Source: Mayfieldus sp963772265
GTDB lineage: Bacteria; Actinomycetota; Thermoleophilia; Solirubrobacterales; 70-9
Assembly (NCBI GenBank): GCA_963772265.1
Contig: CAVYWS010000002.1
Location: 675,914 to 739,913, forward strand
DNA length: 64,000 nucleotides
Direction: 5' to 3'
In this document: piece after piece, positions 51,962 through 60,862 of the stretch
Position numbering within the stretch: the first letter of the stretch is position 1
Layout of the letters: each line of letters begins with the position of its first letter
Position numbers and translations under genes: made by a program
The notes under the pieces: generated by a model
What the model saw: only the letters and a program-made list of their open reading frames with translations
Databases searched by the model: none
What the model was told of the DNA's origin: nothing

Positions 51962-54582
51962 CAGACGGCCTCGGCCTCGGACTCCTCGTCCGCGGCCTCG
52001 TCCTCGTCCTGGTCGTCGTCGAGCTCGGCGCCGTTGTCGCCGGCGCCGTTCTCCTCGTCCTCCTCCTCCGGTGCCTCGGCGAGCAGCTCCTCGTCATCGG
52101 GCTCGGCGCCGTTGCCGCTCGACCTCGCGGCCCGCTTCCCGGCGCCCTCCTCGGCGCGCTCGCCGTTGCCGTTGCCGCGCTTGCGGCGGCGGCGCCGGCG
52201 GCCGCTCTTGGGGAAGTTCTTGAGCAGCTCCCGGGCGACCGCGGAGGGCTTGCGCGCCATTCGCATCCGCGCCCCGCGCAGCACCTCCTCGCCCTCCGGG
52301 GTGTGGGCGACGGCGGCGGCGAGCAGCGCCACCGCGAGGCGGCGGTCCTGCTTGCGGGCGGCGTGGACGAGGCGGCGGGCGTTGCGGCCGTGGGCGCGCC
52401 CGGACGAGTTGACCAGCAGCCCGAGCAGCCGCTTGGTCTCCGACCAGCGCTGCACCGCGTACTCCTCGTGCACATCCCGGGTGTAGGAGGCCAGGCGCCA
52501 GACCCAGGCCTGGGCCTGGTCGCGCCGGCCGATCCGCTTGTCGACCAGCGCCTGCAGCAGCGCCTTGACGCCGGCCCGCTTCTCCTCGCGGCTCCAGGTG
52601 CCGACGATGTCGACCGCGTCGTCGTAAGCCTCGGCGTCGCGCAGCGCGGCGATCTCGGCCAGCGCCTTGAGGCGGAGCTGCGAGTTGCGGTTGCGCTGGA
52701 CGCAGGTGAGCAGGAAGCGCCGCTTCAGCTCCTTGGTCTGGTCGTGCTGGAGCATTGCCTTGGCGCGCCGCCAGCCCGAGGGGTTGACCCGGGCGCCGGC
52801 GAGTGCCGCCCAGACGTGCTGCTCGGAGTGGTCGAGGTTCTCGACCGCGATCCGCCAGAGCTCGCGCTCCAGAACCGAGAGGCGCCGCTGCGAGTCGTCG
52901 GAGACGGGGACGATCCGGCGCTCGACCCGGACCCGGCGGCCGCGGCCGCGGCGCACCGGTCCGACGACGATCGCGCCGCCGCGGTAGACGTCGCGGTCGA
53001 GCAGGCTGTGCAGGGTGATGATCGTCTCGTCGTGGGTGGTCGCCGGGTGGACGAAGTCGATCACCAGGCCGGACTCCTTGCCGGGCGCGCGACGGGTGAC
53101 GCGGCCGACCCGCTGCTGGTAGACGCGCCGCGAAGCGGTCGGCGCCAGGTGCATGCAGATCGTCGCCCGCGGCGAGTTCCAGCCCTCGGCGAGCAGCATC
53201 GCGTTGCAGAGGACGTCGACGTCGCCGCGCTCGAAGCCGGCCAGGGTCTCGGCCAGCTCGCGCTTCGGGGTCTCGCCGGAGACGGCGCGGGCGTTGATCC
53301 CGGCGTCCTGGAACGCCTTTGCGACGTTGTTGGCGTGCTTGACCCCGGCCGTGTAGACGACGCCCGGGATCTTGCGGAACCGCGAGCGGTAGAGGTCGGC
53401 TATCGCGACGTTGAAGGGCCCCTGGTCGAGCAGCTTGGCCAGCTCTTCCTGGTCGAAGTCCTGGTCGACCTCTCCCTTTCGCAGCGGCACCTTGGCGATC
53501 GTCCGAACCCCGGGACCGGGCGGGATGCGGATGCAGCGAAGCGGGGAGATCACTCCGCGCCGGGCCGCCTGGGCGAGGTCGAAGCGCGAGGTCTGGGTCG
53601 GGAAGAGGTCGGCGACGTGGCGGGCGATCAGCGCGCCGGTCGCCGTCATCCCGATGAACACCGGGCCGGGCCAGGCGCGGATGCAGGCGCTGGTCTTCTC
53701 GCCCAGCGCCGTGTGGGCCTCGTCGCAGATCACGATCGTGTAGGCGTCGGAGACGCGGCCGGCGTTGCGGACGAACCACTGGTAGGTCTCGACCGTCACC
53801 GGCCCGTAGGCGTTGTCCTTGCCGTCCAGCAGCGGCGGCGAGAGGCGCTCGCCGTAGCCGCGGTCGGAGATCTCGCCGATGAACTGGTCGACGAGGTTGC
53901 GGCGGTGGGTGAGGATCAGGACCCCGCCGGTCCTCGAGGCCTCGACCAACCCGACCGCAGCCACGGTCTTCCCGGCGCCGGTCGCGTGCTCGAACCAGAA
54001 GCGGCGGGCCGCACCGGGGTCCTCGGGGGCTTCCTCGACCGCGTCCTCATCGGGCTCGTCCTCGAAGTCCTGAGGCTCCTCGTCGGGCTCGAGGTCTTCC
54101 GGCTCCTCGTCGACGTCGAGCGCCTGCTCGCCGCCGCCGTTTTCGGCCGGCTCCTCGGCTGCCTCGGGCTCCTCGGCCTTGCTTGCCGCGGCCGCGCGGG
54201 CAGGGGAGCCGGCGCCGTTGCGGCGTCCATTGGCGCTCTCGGCTTCGGCGATCAGCTCGGCCAGGGTGCCGGCCAGAGCGTCGACCTGGTGCGCCGAGAG
54301 CTCCGCCCCGTCATTGAGGGTCGGCGTCTCCTCGGCCAGCAGGCGCTCGAGCCCGAGCAGCAGCGAGAAGTCGCGCCGCCACTGGATCGAGGGCTCCTCG
54401 GCGCCGGCGTCGAGCTCGGCCAGGGCGGCATCGAGTGCGCGCCGGCGCGCGGTACCCGGCGCCAGCGCCTCCGGGCCCTCGCCTTCGAGCAGGAAGGATT
54501 CGCGGGCAAACTCGACTGCCCGATCTATGTCTGAGCCGGAGGGCACCGCCGCAGTCGCGGCAACTTCACTGGTATTGGCCAT
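51961..54582 (-). CDS. SF2 (DEAH-type) helicase with acidic insertion and acidic tail
   Basis: Protein of 873 residues. ATG at 54582 is used. A Q-like residue lies in LSAHQVD (about 99). Instead of motif I following at once, an insertion rich in Glu, Asp, Pro and Ala runs from about 118 to 190. Then come Walker A HATGAGKT (199-206), Ia-like LTHRRNLVDQF, DEAH (CDEAH), MTATG, and the motif VI block YQQRVGRVTRR. The region beyond about 560 is long, helical and Arg-rich, with a KNFPKSGRRRRRRKRG cluster and an acidic tail (EEEDEENG, DDDQDEDEAADEE). It is a DNA or RNA translocase by fold; the substrate is unknown. It is coupled to the GerW-like gene. Confidence 0.82.
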   Translation of the reverse strand: MANTSEVAATAAVPSGSDIDRAVEFARESFLLEGEGPEALAPGTARRRALDAALAELDAGAEEPSIQWRRDFSLLLGLERLLAEETPTLNDGAELSAHQVDALAGTLAELIAEAESANGRRNGAGSPARAAAASKAEEPEAAEEPAENGGGEQALDVDEEPEDLEPDEEPQDFEDEPDEDAVEEAPEDPGAARRFWFEHATGAGKTVAAVGLVEASRTGGVLILTHRRNLVDQFIGEISDRGYGERLSPPLLDGKDNAYGPVTVETYQWFVRNAGRVSDAYTIVICDEAHTALGEKTSACIRAWPGPVFIGMTATGALIARHVADLFPTQTSRFDLAQAARRGVISPLRCIRIPPGPGVRTIAKVPLRKGEVDQDFDQEELAKLLDQGPFNVAIADLYRSRFRKIPGVVYTAGVKHANNVAKAFQDAGINARAVSGETPKRELAETLAGFERGDVDVLCNAMLLAEGWNSPRATICMHLAPTASRRVYQQRVGRVTRRAPGKESGLVIDFVHPATTHDETIITLHSLLDRDVYRGGAIVVGPVRRGRGRRVRVERRIVPVSDDSQRRLSVLERELWRIAVENLDHSEQHVWAALAGARVNPSGWRRAKAMLQHDQTKELKRRFLLTCVQRNRNSQLRLKALAEIAALRDAEAYDDAVDIVGTWSREEKRAGVKALLQALVDKRIGRRDQAQAWVWRLASYTRDVHEEYAVQRWSETKRLLGLLVNSSGRAHGRNARRLVHAARKQDRRLAVALLAAAVAHTPEGEEVLRGARMRMARKPSAVARELLKNFPKSGRRRRRRKRGNGNGERAEEGAGKRAARSSGNGAEPDDEELLAEAPEEEDEENGAGDNGAELDDDQDEDEAADEESEAEAV

Positions 54583-54744
54583 GAAGGCTTCGGTCGCTCC
54601 CGCCGGAACGAGATACTCAGGCGGAAGCCATGGTGGAGTGGAATCCCGCGAGGAAAGGTTTCCCTTGAAGCCCCTCCTCGATGATCTATGCGGCCCGCAG
54701 AAACGCGAACCGATCAATCAGTCGTGATGTATTAAACCACTGAG
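54583..54744. other. Divergent intergenic region between helicase and TlpA-like genes
   Basis: This 162-base gap must hold both promoters. It includes a more AT-rich patch (TGATGTATTAAACC near 54725-54738) right before the TlpA-like start. I see no clear operator palindrome or RNA. Confidence 0.3.
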
Positions 54745-55326
54745 ATGGGGCGGAAGGCCAAGAGGCGGACATTCTGGCTGCCGGCGCTTGCAGCGCTGTG
54801 CGTGGCGATGCTGGCCGGGTGCGGCAACGGCGGCGGCGACATCCACTCCAGGGCCCCCGACTACGAGGCGGCGCTGAAGGGCGCGCCGAAGCCGCTGGCG
54901 AAGCTCTACGCCCAGCCGAACAAGCTGCTCGGAGGCGGAACCGAGGCCTTCCAGAAGCAGATCGCGGATCTGCGCGGCTATCCGGTCGTCGTCAACCAGT
55001 GGGCCTCGTGGTGCGGCCCGTGCCGGTTCGAGTTCCCGATCTTCCAACGGACCTCGGCCAAGCTCGGCAAGCGGGTCGCCTTCCTCGGCGTCGACTCCCA
55101 GGACTCAGACGCCGCGGCGAAGACCTTCCTCGGCGAGGCGCCCGTCCCCTACCCGAGCTTCACCGACCCCGACCAGGACATCGCCAAGCTGCTGAAGGCG
55201 ACCCTGGGGCTCCCCGACACCGCCTTCTACGACTCGAAGGGCAACCTCGTCTTCACCAAGCAGGGCCCCTACGGCAACCAGGCCGAGCTGCTCGCCGACA
55301 TCCGCCGCTACGCGCTGAGCGGATAA
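54745..55326 (+). CDS. TlpA/ResA-like thioredoxin lipoprotein
   Basis: Exported thioredoxin-fold protein of 193 residues. The signal ends in a lipobox (AMLAGCGNG, Cys about residue 27), so it is anchored outside the membrane. The active site is ASWCGPCRFEFPIFQ with cysteines at about 89 and 92. The cis-Pro follows in LGLPDTAFYD and the VDSQDSDAAAKTFL segment fits the TlpA/ResA group. Such proteins keep apocytochrome c haem-binding cysteines reduced, which would fit the ccm genes 11 kb away, but general periplasmic-side redox work is equally possible. It lies just before nfeD. Confidence 0.85.
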   Translation: MGRKAKRRTFWLPALAALCVAMLAGCGNGGGDIHSRAPDYEAALKGAPKPLAKLYAQPNKLLGGGTEAFQKQIADLRGYPVVVNQWASWCGPCRFEFPIFQRTSAKLGKRVAFLGVDSQDSDAAAKTFLGEAPVPYPSFTDPDQDIAKLLKATLGLPDTAFYDSKGNLVFTKQGPYGNQAELLADIRRYALSG

Positions 55327-55333
55327 TGGGGGC

Positions 55334-56680
55334 ATGAGATTGCGCCGTCCACAGGTCGGCGTATGGGTCGCGATCGCGGCTCTGGGCGCAGCGTTGCTTG
55401 CCGCCGCGAGCGGCTGGGGGCAAAGCGAGCAAGGATTCGCCTACTCGCTCGAGCTCAACGGCGAGATCAGCCCCGCCACCTCGGCCTGGGTCGACCGGGC
55501 GCTGAACGAGGCCTCAGATCAGGACGCGACGGTGGCGATCATCCGCATCGACACCCCTGGCGGGCTCGACTCGAGCATGCGCGACATCATCAAGGACATC
55601 GTCGACGCGCCGATGCCGGTGATCGTCTACGTCTCCCCCAACGGCGCCCGCGCCGCCTCGGCCGGCGCCTACATCACCCAGGCCGCCGACGTCGCGGCGA
55701 TGGCGCCGGCGACCAACATCGGCTCCTCGACTCCGATCTCGATCGGCCCCGGCAACGACGATCAGGTGCTCGGCCGCAAGATCCGCAACGACGCGGCCGC
55801 CTACATGCGCGCGCTCGCCGGCGTCCACGGCCGCAACGTCAGCGTCGGCGAGCGGATGGTCCGCAAGGCGGTCAACCTGACCGCGAGCGAAGCCAAGCAG
55901 GCCAACTTCATCGACTTCGTCGCCCCCTCGGAGCGGGCGCTGCTCGACCAGGTCGACGGCTTCCGCGTCAAGGGCCCCAAGGCCCAGGTTCTGCACACCG
56001 CCGGGCTGCGGATCTCCGATCACGACATGCCGCTGCAGTACGAGATCCTGCAGATCCTGGTCAACCCGACCGTCGCCTTCCTGCTGCTCTCGGTTGGTTT
56101 GCTGGGGCTCGCGTTCGAGCTCTTCAACCCGGGGGCGATCGCGCCGGGGACGCTGGGGCTGATCTCGTTCCTGCTCGGCGCCTACGGGACCGCGCAGCTG
56201 CCGGTCACCGCCGCCGGGATCCTGCTGCTGGTGCTCGCGATCGCGCTGTTCATCGTCGAGGCCCACGTCAACTCGCACGGGGTGCTCGCTGTGAGCGGCG
56301 TGCTCGCGCTGATCCTCTCCGGCCTGCTGCTCTTCAACACCAACGAGGGCTTCGGCATCTCGGTCCCGGTCGTGGTCGGGGCCGGCGTCGTGCTCGGCGG
56401 CTTCTTCGCCTTCGTCGTGCAGCGCGCGGTTCGCGCCCGGCACGAGCCGGTGCGCACCGGCTACGAGGAGATGGTCGGGGCGCTCGGCGAGGTTCGGGTG
56501 CCGCTCGCGCCCGAGGGCCAGGTCTTCACCCGCGGCGCCCTGTGGCGGGCGCGAGCGGTCAACGGCGAGGCCGAGCTGCTGGCGGGAGATAGAGTCCGGG
56601 TCGAGTCGGTTGACGGCCTCACCCTGCTGGTCAGGCCGGAACCGCAGACCGAGTCCGAACGCGAGGAAGGAGCGAGCTGA
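55334..56680 (+). CDS. NfeD1b-type membrane serine protease
   Basis: Protein of 448 residues. A signal or first membrane segment is followed by a ClpP-class protease domain (about residues 32-225): IIRIDTPGGLDSSMR, then the nucleophile region PNGARAASAGAYI (Ser about residue 112, in AASAGA) and a basic residue downstream. Four or five membrane segments then span about 240-360. A C-terminal NfeD OB-fold ends it (MVGALGEVRVPLAPEGQVFTRGALWRARAV). Archaeal homologues cleave the C-terminus of a stomatin. The next gene is exactly such a stomatin/slipin, overlapping by TGATG. This is the standard NfeD-slipin pair, probably in membrane quality control. Confidence 0.9.
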   Translation: MRLRRPQVGVWVAIAALGAALLAAASGWGQSEQGFAYSLELNGEISPATSAWVDRALNEASDQDATVAIIRIDTPGGLDSSMRDIIKDIVDAPMPVIVYVSPNGARAASAGAYITQAADVAAMAPATNIGSSTPISIGPGNDDQVLGRKIRNDAAAYMRALAGVHGRNVSVGERMVRKAVNLTASEAKQANFIDFVAPSERALLDQVDGFRVKGPKAQVLHTAGLRISDHDMPLQYEILQILVNPTVAFLLLSVGLLGLAFELFNPGAIAPGTLGLISFLLGAYGTAQLPVTAAGILLLVLAIALFIVEAHVNSHGVLAVSGVLALILSGLLLFNTNEGFGISVPVVVGAGVVLGGFFAFVVQRAVRARHEPVRTGYEEMVGALGEVRVPLAPEGQVFTRGALWRARAVNGEAELLAGDRVRVESVDGLTLLVRPEPQTESEREEGAS

Positions 56681-57536
56681 TGGCTGTTGCAATCGGGGTG
56701 GTTGTCGTCCTCCTCGTCTTCCTGCTGATCGTGATGGGCTCGGCGGTCCGGATCCTGCGCGAGTACGAGCGCGGCGTGATCTTCCGGCTCGGCCGCCTGA
56801 TCGCCCAGAAGGGGCCCGGCCTGATCCTGCTGATCCCGATCATCGACCGAATGGTCCGGGTCGACCTGCGCACGGTCACCCTCAACATCCCGCCGCAGGA
56901 GGTGATCACCCGCGACAACGTCCCGGCCAGCGTCAACGCGGTCTGCTACTTCCGCGTGATCGACCCCAACAAGGCGATCGTCGAGGTCGAGAACTTCCTC
57001 CTCGCCACCTCGCAGATCGCCCAGACGACGCTGCGCTCGGTGCTCGGCAAGGCCGAGCTGGACCAGCTTCTGGCCGAGCGCGAGCGGCTCAACGAGGACC
57101 TGCAGACGATCATCGACGAGCAGACCGAGCCCTGGGGCGTGAAGGTGACGACGGTCGAGATCAAGGACGTCGAGATCCCCGACCAGATGCAGCGGGCGAT
57201 GGCGCGCCAGGCCGAGGCCGAGCGCGAGCGGCGGGCGAAGATCATCAACTCCGAGGGCGAGTACCAGGCGGCCCAGAAGCTCGCCGACGCTGCCGACATC
57301 ATCAGCCAGAACCCGGCGACGCTGCAGCTGCGCTACCTGCAGACGCTGCTCGAGATGGGCGTCAACCAGAACACGACGATCGTCTTCCCGCTGCCGATGG
57401 ACATGCTCAAGCCCGTTCATCGATATGGCCAGGCGCGGCGCTGCCGGCGCCGCGCTCGCCAAGCCGCCTCCGCCCGCCTCCACCTCCGCCTCCCGCCGAA
57501 CCCGAGGAGGGCAACCTGCCGCCCTCGCGGACCTAG
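56680..57536 (+). CDS. Slipin/stomatin (SPFH-domain) protein (two frameshifts near the end)
   Basis: SPFH protein of about 285 residues, the partner of NfeD. One N-terminal membrane segment (VVVVLLVFLLIVMGSAV) is followed by the SPFH domain (REYERGVIFRLGRLIAQKGPGLILLIPIIDRM, RVDLRTVTLNIPPQEVITRDN, VNAVCYFRVIDPNKAI) and a coiled region with ARQAEAERERRAKIINSEGEYQAA. After PLPMDMLKP a net shift near 57415 gives FIDMARRG, and another near 57465 gives a poly-Pro stretch ending EPEEGNLPPSRT at 57536. The NfeD protease may trim such a C-terminus. Start overlaps nfeD (TGATG). Confidence 0.88.
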
Positions 57537-57542
57537 CGCCCC

Positions 57543-58025
57543 TTGGGTGGGGACGGGCTCGAGGTCCGGCCGGCGCGCGGCGAGCAGGAGGTCGAAGCCG
57601 CCCAGGCCCTGCGCCTGCGCGTCTTCGGCGGGGAGCAGGGAATCTCTCCGGAGGCGGAAGTCGACGGTCTCGATCCGGAGGCGACCCACATCGTCGCGCT
57701 GCGCAACGGCGAGATCGTCGCCACCTGCCGGCTGCGCTTCCCCCGCGGCAGCTGCAAGCTGGAGCGGATGGTCGTCGAGCGAACCCTGCGCGAGACCGGG
57801 ATCGGAACCAAGCTGCTCGAAGAGAGCGAGCGGGAGGCAGTTCGCCAGGGATCGGAGGAGATGGTCCTCCACGCCCAGGCGGAGGTCGAGGGCTTCTACG
57901 CGTCATGCGGCTATGTCGCCGAGGGCGAGACCTTCCTCGAGGAGGGGATCGAGCACGTGAAGATGCGAAAGCCGCTGCTCGACCGCGAGCGGCGGTCGGG
58001 CCGCGACCGGCGCCAAGAGGCATGA
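57543..58025 (+). CDS. GNAT-family N-acetyltransferase
   Basis: Protein of 160 residues with the GNAT fold. N-terminal strand-helix LEVRPARGEQEVEAAQALRLRVFGGEQG, then GEIVATCRLRF, CKLERMVVERTLRETGIGTKLLEE (the acetyl-CoA-binding R-x-x-G-x-G/A type loop), and VEGFYASCGYV with the usual Tyr. VFGGEQGISPEAE resembles the ElaA/YjcF-like subgroup. The acceptor is unknown. The start is uncertain: TTG at 57543 is used. Its stop overlaps the galT start (ATGA), and it lies just after the slipin gene. Confidence 0.82.
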   Translation: MGGDGLEVRPARGEQEVEAAQALRLRVFGGEQGISPEAEVDGLDPEATHIVALRNGEIVATCRLRFPRGSCKLERMVVERTLRETGIGTKLLEESEREAVRQGSEEMVLHAQAEVEGFYASCGYVAEGETFLEEGIEHVKMRKPLLDRERRSGRDRRQEA

Positions 58026-59065
58026 GCGAACCCGAGATCCGCATCGACCAGCTGACCGGGCTGCGCACGATCCTCGCCCCGACCCGAGCCGACCGCCCGA
58101 ATGCCTTCGCGGTCGAGAGGCGCCCGCTTGCCGACCCCGAGGGCTGCCCCTTCTGCGAAGGCCACGAAGGCGACACGCCGCTGGAGGTCTGGGCCGCGCG
58201 ACCGGGGGGCGGGGAGCCGAACAGCCCCGGATGGGCGCAGCGGGCGGTCCCGAATCTCTACCCGGCGCTGATCGAGCCCGAGGGCGGATCGGCCGAGCCC
58301 GAGCAGGGCGGATTCGCGGCCGCGGACGATCCGCTGCGGACCTCGGCCCGCGCCCGCGAGCCCGACCTTTTCTCGTCACGGCCCGCCAGCGGCGCCCAGG
58401 AGGTGATCGTCCATACGCCTCGCCACGTCAGCTCGCTGTCCTCCCTGGACAGCGAGGAGCTGGCCGGGGCGGTGGAGGCGTGGCGGGTGCGGATGCGCGA
58501 CCACCCCGACGCCGCCTGCGTGCAGCTGATCGTCAACGAGGGAAAGGGGGCGGGCGCCTCCCGCGAGCACACCCACGCGCAGCTCTACGCGCTGCCGTTC
58601 GTCCCGGCCGCGATCGCCCGCGAGCGCGAGCGGGTCGCGGCCTACCGCGAGCGCACCGGGGGCGGCGGGCTGCTGACCGACGTCCTCACCGAGGAGGTGC
58701 GGCGCGCCGAGCGCCTGGTCGCGATCGACGACGACGCCGCCCTGATCTGCCCCTGGGCATCGCGCTCGCCCTACGAGCTGCGGGTCATGCCACGCCGCCA
58801 GTCGCCCCGCTTCGAGCAGGACGAGTCGGGGGCAGGAATGCTGGGCGCCGCGGTGCGGGCGCTGGCCGAGCGCTTCGGCGAGTCGCCGGAGCTGAACCTG
58901 TGGGTCCGCAGCGCCCCACTCGGAGCCGAGCACTTCCACTGGCACATCGACATCGCACCGAAGCTGACCGTCAAAGCCGGATTCGAGCTCTCGACCGGGG
59001 TCGACATCAACGTCTATCCGCCCGAACGCGCGGCCTCCGACTTGCGCGAGGCCCTCGGCGGGTAG
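58022..59065 (+). CDS. galT: Galactose-1-phosphate uridylyltransferase-like protein
   Basis: Protein of 347 residues of the GalT branch of the HIT superfamily (Leloir pathway: UDP-glucose and galactose-1-phosphate exchange). The N-terminal part has DPEGCPFCEGHE (zinc cysteines) and VPNLYPAL. The catalytic His block is REHTHAQLYALPFVP (about residues 181-195), where classical enzymes have H-P-H-x-Q. The second half has a final HFHWHIDIAP (about 304) with zinc/His ligands. The Thr for Pro in the active site (HTHAQ) is a departure. Other nucleotidyltransferases of the same fold, for example ADP-sulfurylase/ATP-type, are possible. It is coupled to the GNAT gene. Confidence 0.8.
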   Translation: MSEPEIRIDQLTGLRTILAPTRADRPNAFAVERRPLADPEGCPFCEGHEGDTPLEVWAARPGGGEPNSPGWAQRAVPNLYPALIEPEGGSAEPEQGGFAAADDPLRTSARAREPDLFSSRPASGAQEVIVHTPRHVSSLSSLDSEELAGAVEAWRVRMRDHPDAACVQLIVNEGKGAGASREHTHAQLYALPFVPAAIARERERVAAYRERTGGGGLLTDVLTEEVRRAERLVAIDDDAALICPWASRSPYELRVMPRRQSPRFEQDESGAGMLGAAVRALAERFGESPELNLWVRSAPLGAEHFHWHIDIAPKLTVKAGFELSTGVDINVYPPERAASDLREALGG

Positions 59066-59077
59066 GGCCGGCGCCGT

Positions 59078-59093
59078 CCGCCCCCGCGGGCGG
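59078..59093. terminator. Hairpin between convergent galT and amtB
   Basis: CCGCCC (59078-59083) pairs with GGGCGG (59088-59093) around CCGC, in the 33-base gap between two convergent genes. A bidirectional terminator is a reasonable inference; no T-run. Confidence 0.4.
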
Positions 59094-59098
59094 CGACG

Positions 59099-60401
59099 TC
59101 AGGGCTGGGCTACCGGCAGCGGCTCCTCGGCGCCCGCGTCCGGGGTGACGAGGATCGCGCCTTCGCCGCTCGCGTAGGCCTCCTCGCCGTGGTGGATCAC
59201 GTCCATCCCCAGCGCCTCCTCGCGCTCGGACCCGCGCAGCGGCATCAGCAGCCCGATCAGTCGCAGCAGCAGGTAGGTGGCGCAGAAGGCGTAGGCCGGG
59301 GCCGCGAGCGCCGCCAGCACCTGGTCGAGGAGCTGGCCGGCGTTGCCGTAGAGGATCCCGTCGGAGACCCCGTTCCAGCCCGCCTGGGCGACGAAGCCGA
59401 TCGCGAGAATCCCGGTGAAGCCGGCGACCCCGTGCGCGGCAAGCACGTCGAGCGTCTCGTCGACGCGGGTCCGGGGCCGGTAGGCGATCACGAAGTAGCA
59501 GGGCAGGGCACCCAACGCGCCGAGCGCCAGCGCCCACCCGGGGCTGACGAACCCGCCCGCCGGGGTGATCAGCACGCAGCCGACGATGATCGCGGTCGCC
59601 GCCCCGATCGCCGTCACCTGGCGGCCGCGGATCGCGTCGAGCACGAACCAGGCGGCCAGCGTGGCCGCCGGGCAGAGCAGCGTGTTGGTGAACGCGAGCA
59701 CGCTCGCGGTCCCCGGTCGAGAAGCCGCTGCCGCCGTTGAAGCCGAACCAGCCGAACCACAGCAACCCGGCGCCGATCAGGACGTAGACCGCGTTGTGCG
59801 GGAGCAGGGCCTGGCGGCCGTAGTCCTTGCGCGCGCCGACGACCAGCGCGGCGGCCAGCGCCGAGAAGCCGGAGCCCATCTCGACCGGCACGCCGCCGGC
59901 GAAGTCGAGGGTGCCGCGCTCGAACAGCCAGCCGCCGCCGAAAGCCCAGTGCGCGAGCACCGAATAGACGAGGATCGACCAGAGCGCCGCGAAGAGCAGG
60001 AAGGGCCCGAAGCGCATCCGCTCGACCACCGCGCCGGAGACCAGCGCCGTGGTGATGATGCAGAAGGTCGCCTGGAAGGCGAAGAAGACGAGCTCGGGGA
60101 TCGTCAATCCCTCGCGGGGCGCGAAGGTGACGTCGTGAAGGGCGAAGTTGTTCAGCCCGCCGATCAGGTCGCCGGTGCCGTCGAAGGCCAGCGAGTAGCC
60201 GACCAGCGCCCAGGTCACGGTCGCGACGGCGATCGCGGCGATCGACATCATGAACGTGTTCAGGGTGTTCTTCGAGCGCACCAGACCGGCGTAGAAGAGC
60301 CCCAGCGCCGGGGTCATCAGCAGCACCAGCGCCGTGGCGGCGAGCATCCAGGCGGTGTCGCCCGTGTCGACCTTCGCGGCCGCGAGGACCGTGCCGGTCA
60401 T
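59099..60401 (-). CDS. amtB: Ammonium transporter, with Glu in place of the first pore His (one frameshift)
   Basis: Amt/Mep/Rh transporter of about 433 residues with eleven hydrophobic segments, moving ammonium inward across the membrane. Family blocks: LFYAGLVRSKN, FQATFCIITTALVSGAVVERMRF, LDFAGGVPVEMGSG and, after a net shift near 59715 (from GFNGGSGFSTGD to SVLAFTNTLL), AAHGVAGFTGI. In E. coli AmtB the first twin-His (His168) sits eight residues after the Asp of DFAGG; here that position is Glu174 (codon 59880-59882). The second His is kept in AAHGVAG. The start overlaps the P-II gene stop (ATGA), the usual glnK-amtB pairing. The frameshift is probably sequence error. Confidence 0.9.
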
Positions 60402-60752
60402 CCGCCCACCGGCGTCACCGCGGCGTCATCGGTCTCGCCGGTGCGGATCCGGACCACCCGCTCGACCGGGACGACGAAGATCTTCCCGTCGCCGACCTCG
60501 CCGGTTCGGGCTCCGGCGCAGAGGGCGTCTATCGTCGGCTCCACGAAGGGGTCGGAGACGGCGATCTCGAAGCGAACCTTCTCGGCGAGCCCCATCTGCA
60601 CGGTCGTCCCGCGGTAGGTCTCGACCCGGTCGAGCTCGCCTCCGTGGCCCTTGCACGCGGCTGATCGAGACGCCGCGGACCTCGGCCCGGTAGAGCGCCT
60701 CGAGCACGTCGTTGGCCTTCTCGGGGCGGACGATGCCGATGACGAGTTTCAC
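60398..60752 (-). CDS. glnK: P-II-family regulatory protein, with an altered T-loop (one frameshift)
   Basis: P-II signalling protein of about 117 residues that would bind ATP/ADP/2-oxoglutarate and plug AmtB. GTG at 60752 begins KLVIGIVRPEKANDVLEAL. A net shift near 60645 joins GVSISRVQG to HGGELDRVETYRGTTV. The C-terminal signature VGDGKIFVVPVERVVRIRTGE is intact. Counting from the repaired start, Tyr46 (in TYRG) is present but position 51, the Tyr that is uridylylated or adenylylated in classical GlnB/GlnK, is Val (GTG at 60599-60601), and the following residues are QMGLAEK rather than MVDFLPK. The alignment is gapless from Tyr46 to the Lys, so the change is not caused by the frameshift. 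Confidence 0.85.
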
Positions 60753-60862
60753 GTTCCCCTCTCTCCCTGGGTCGCAGGCGTGGGGATGTGCCTGCGCCGA
60801 GCGCGGACTATGCCGAGCGCTCCGGACGCCGCCAGAGCCTCCGCGGGTAGGGTGGCGGCTCG

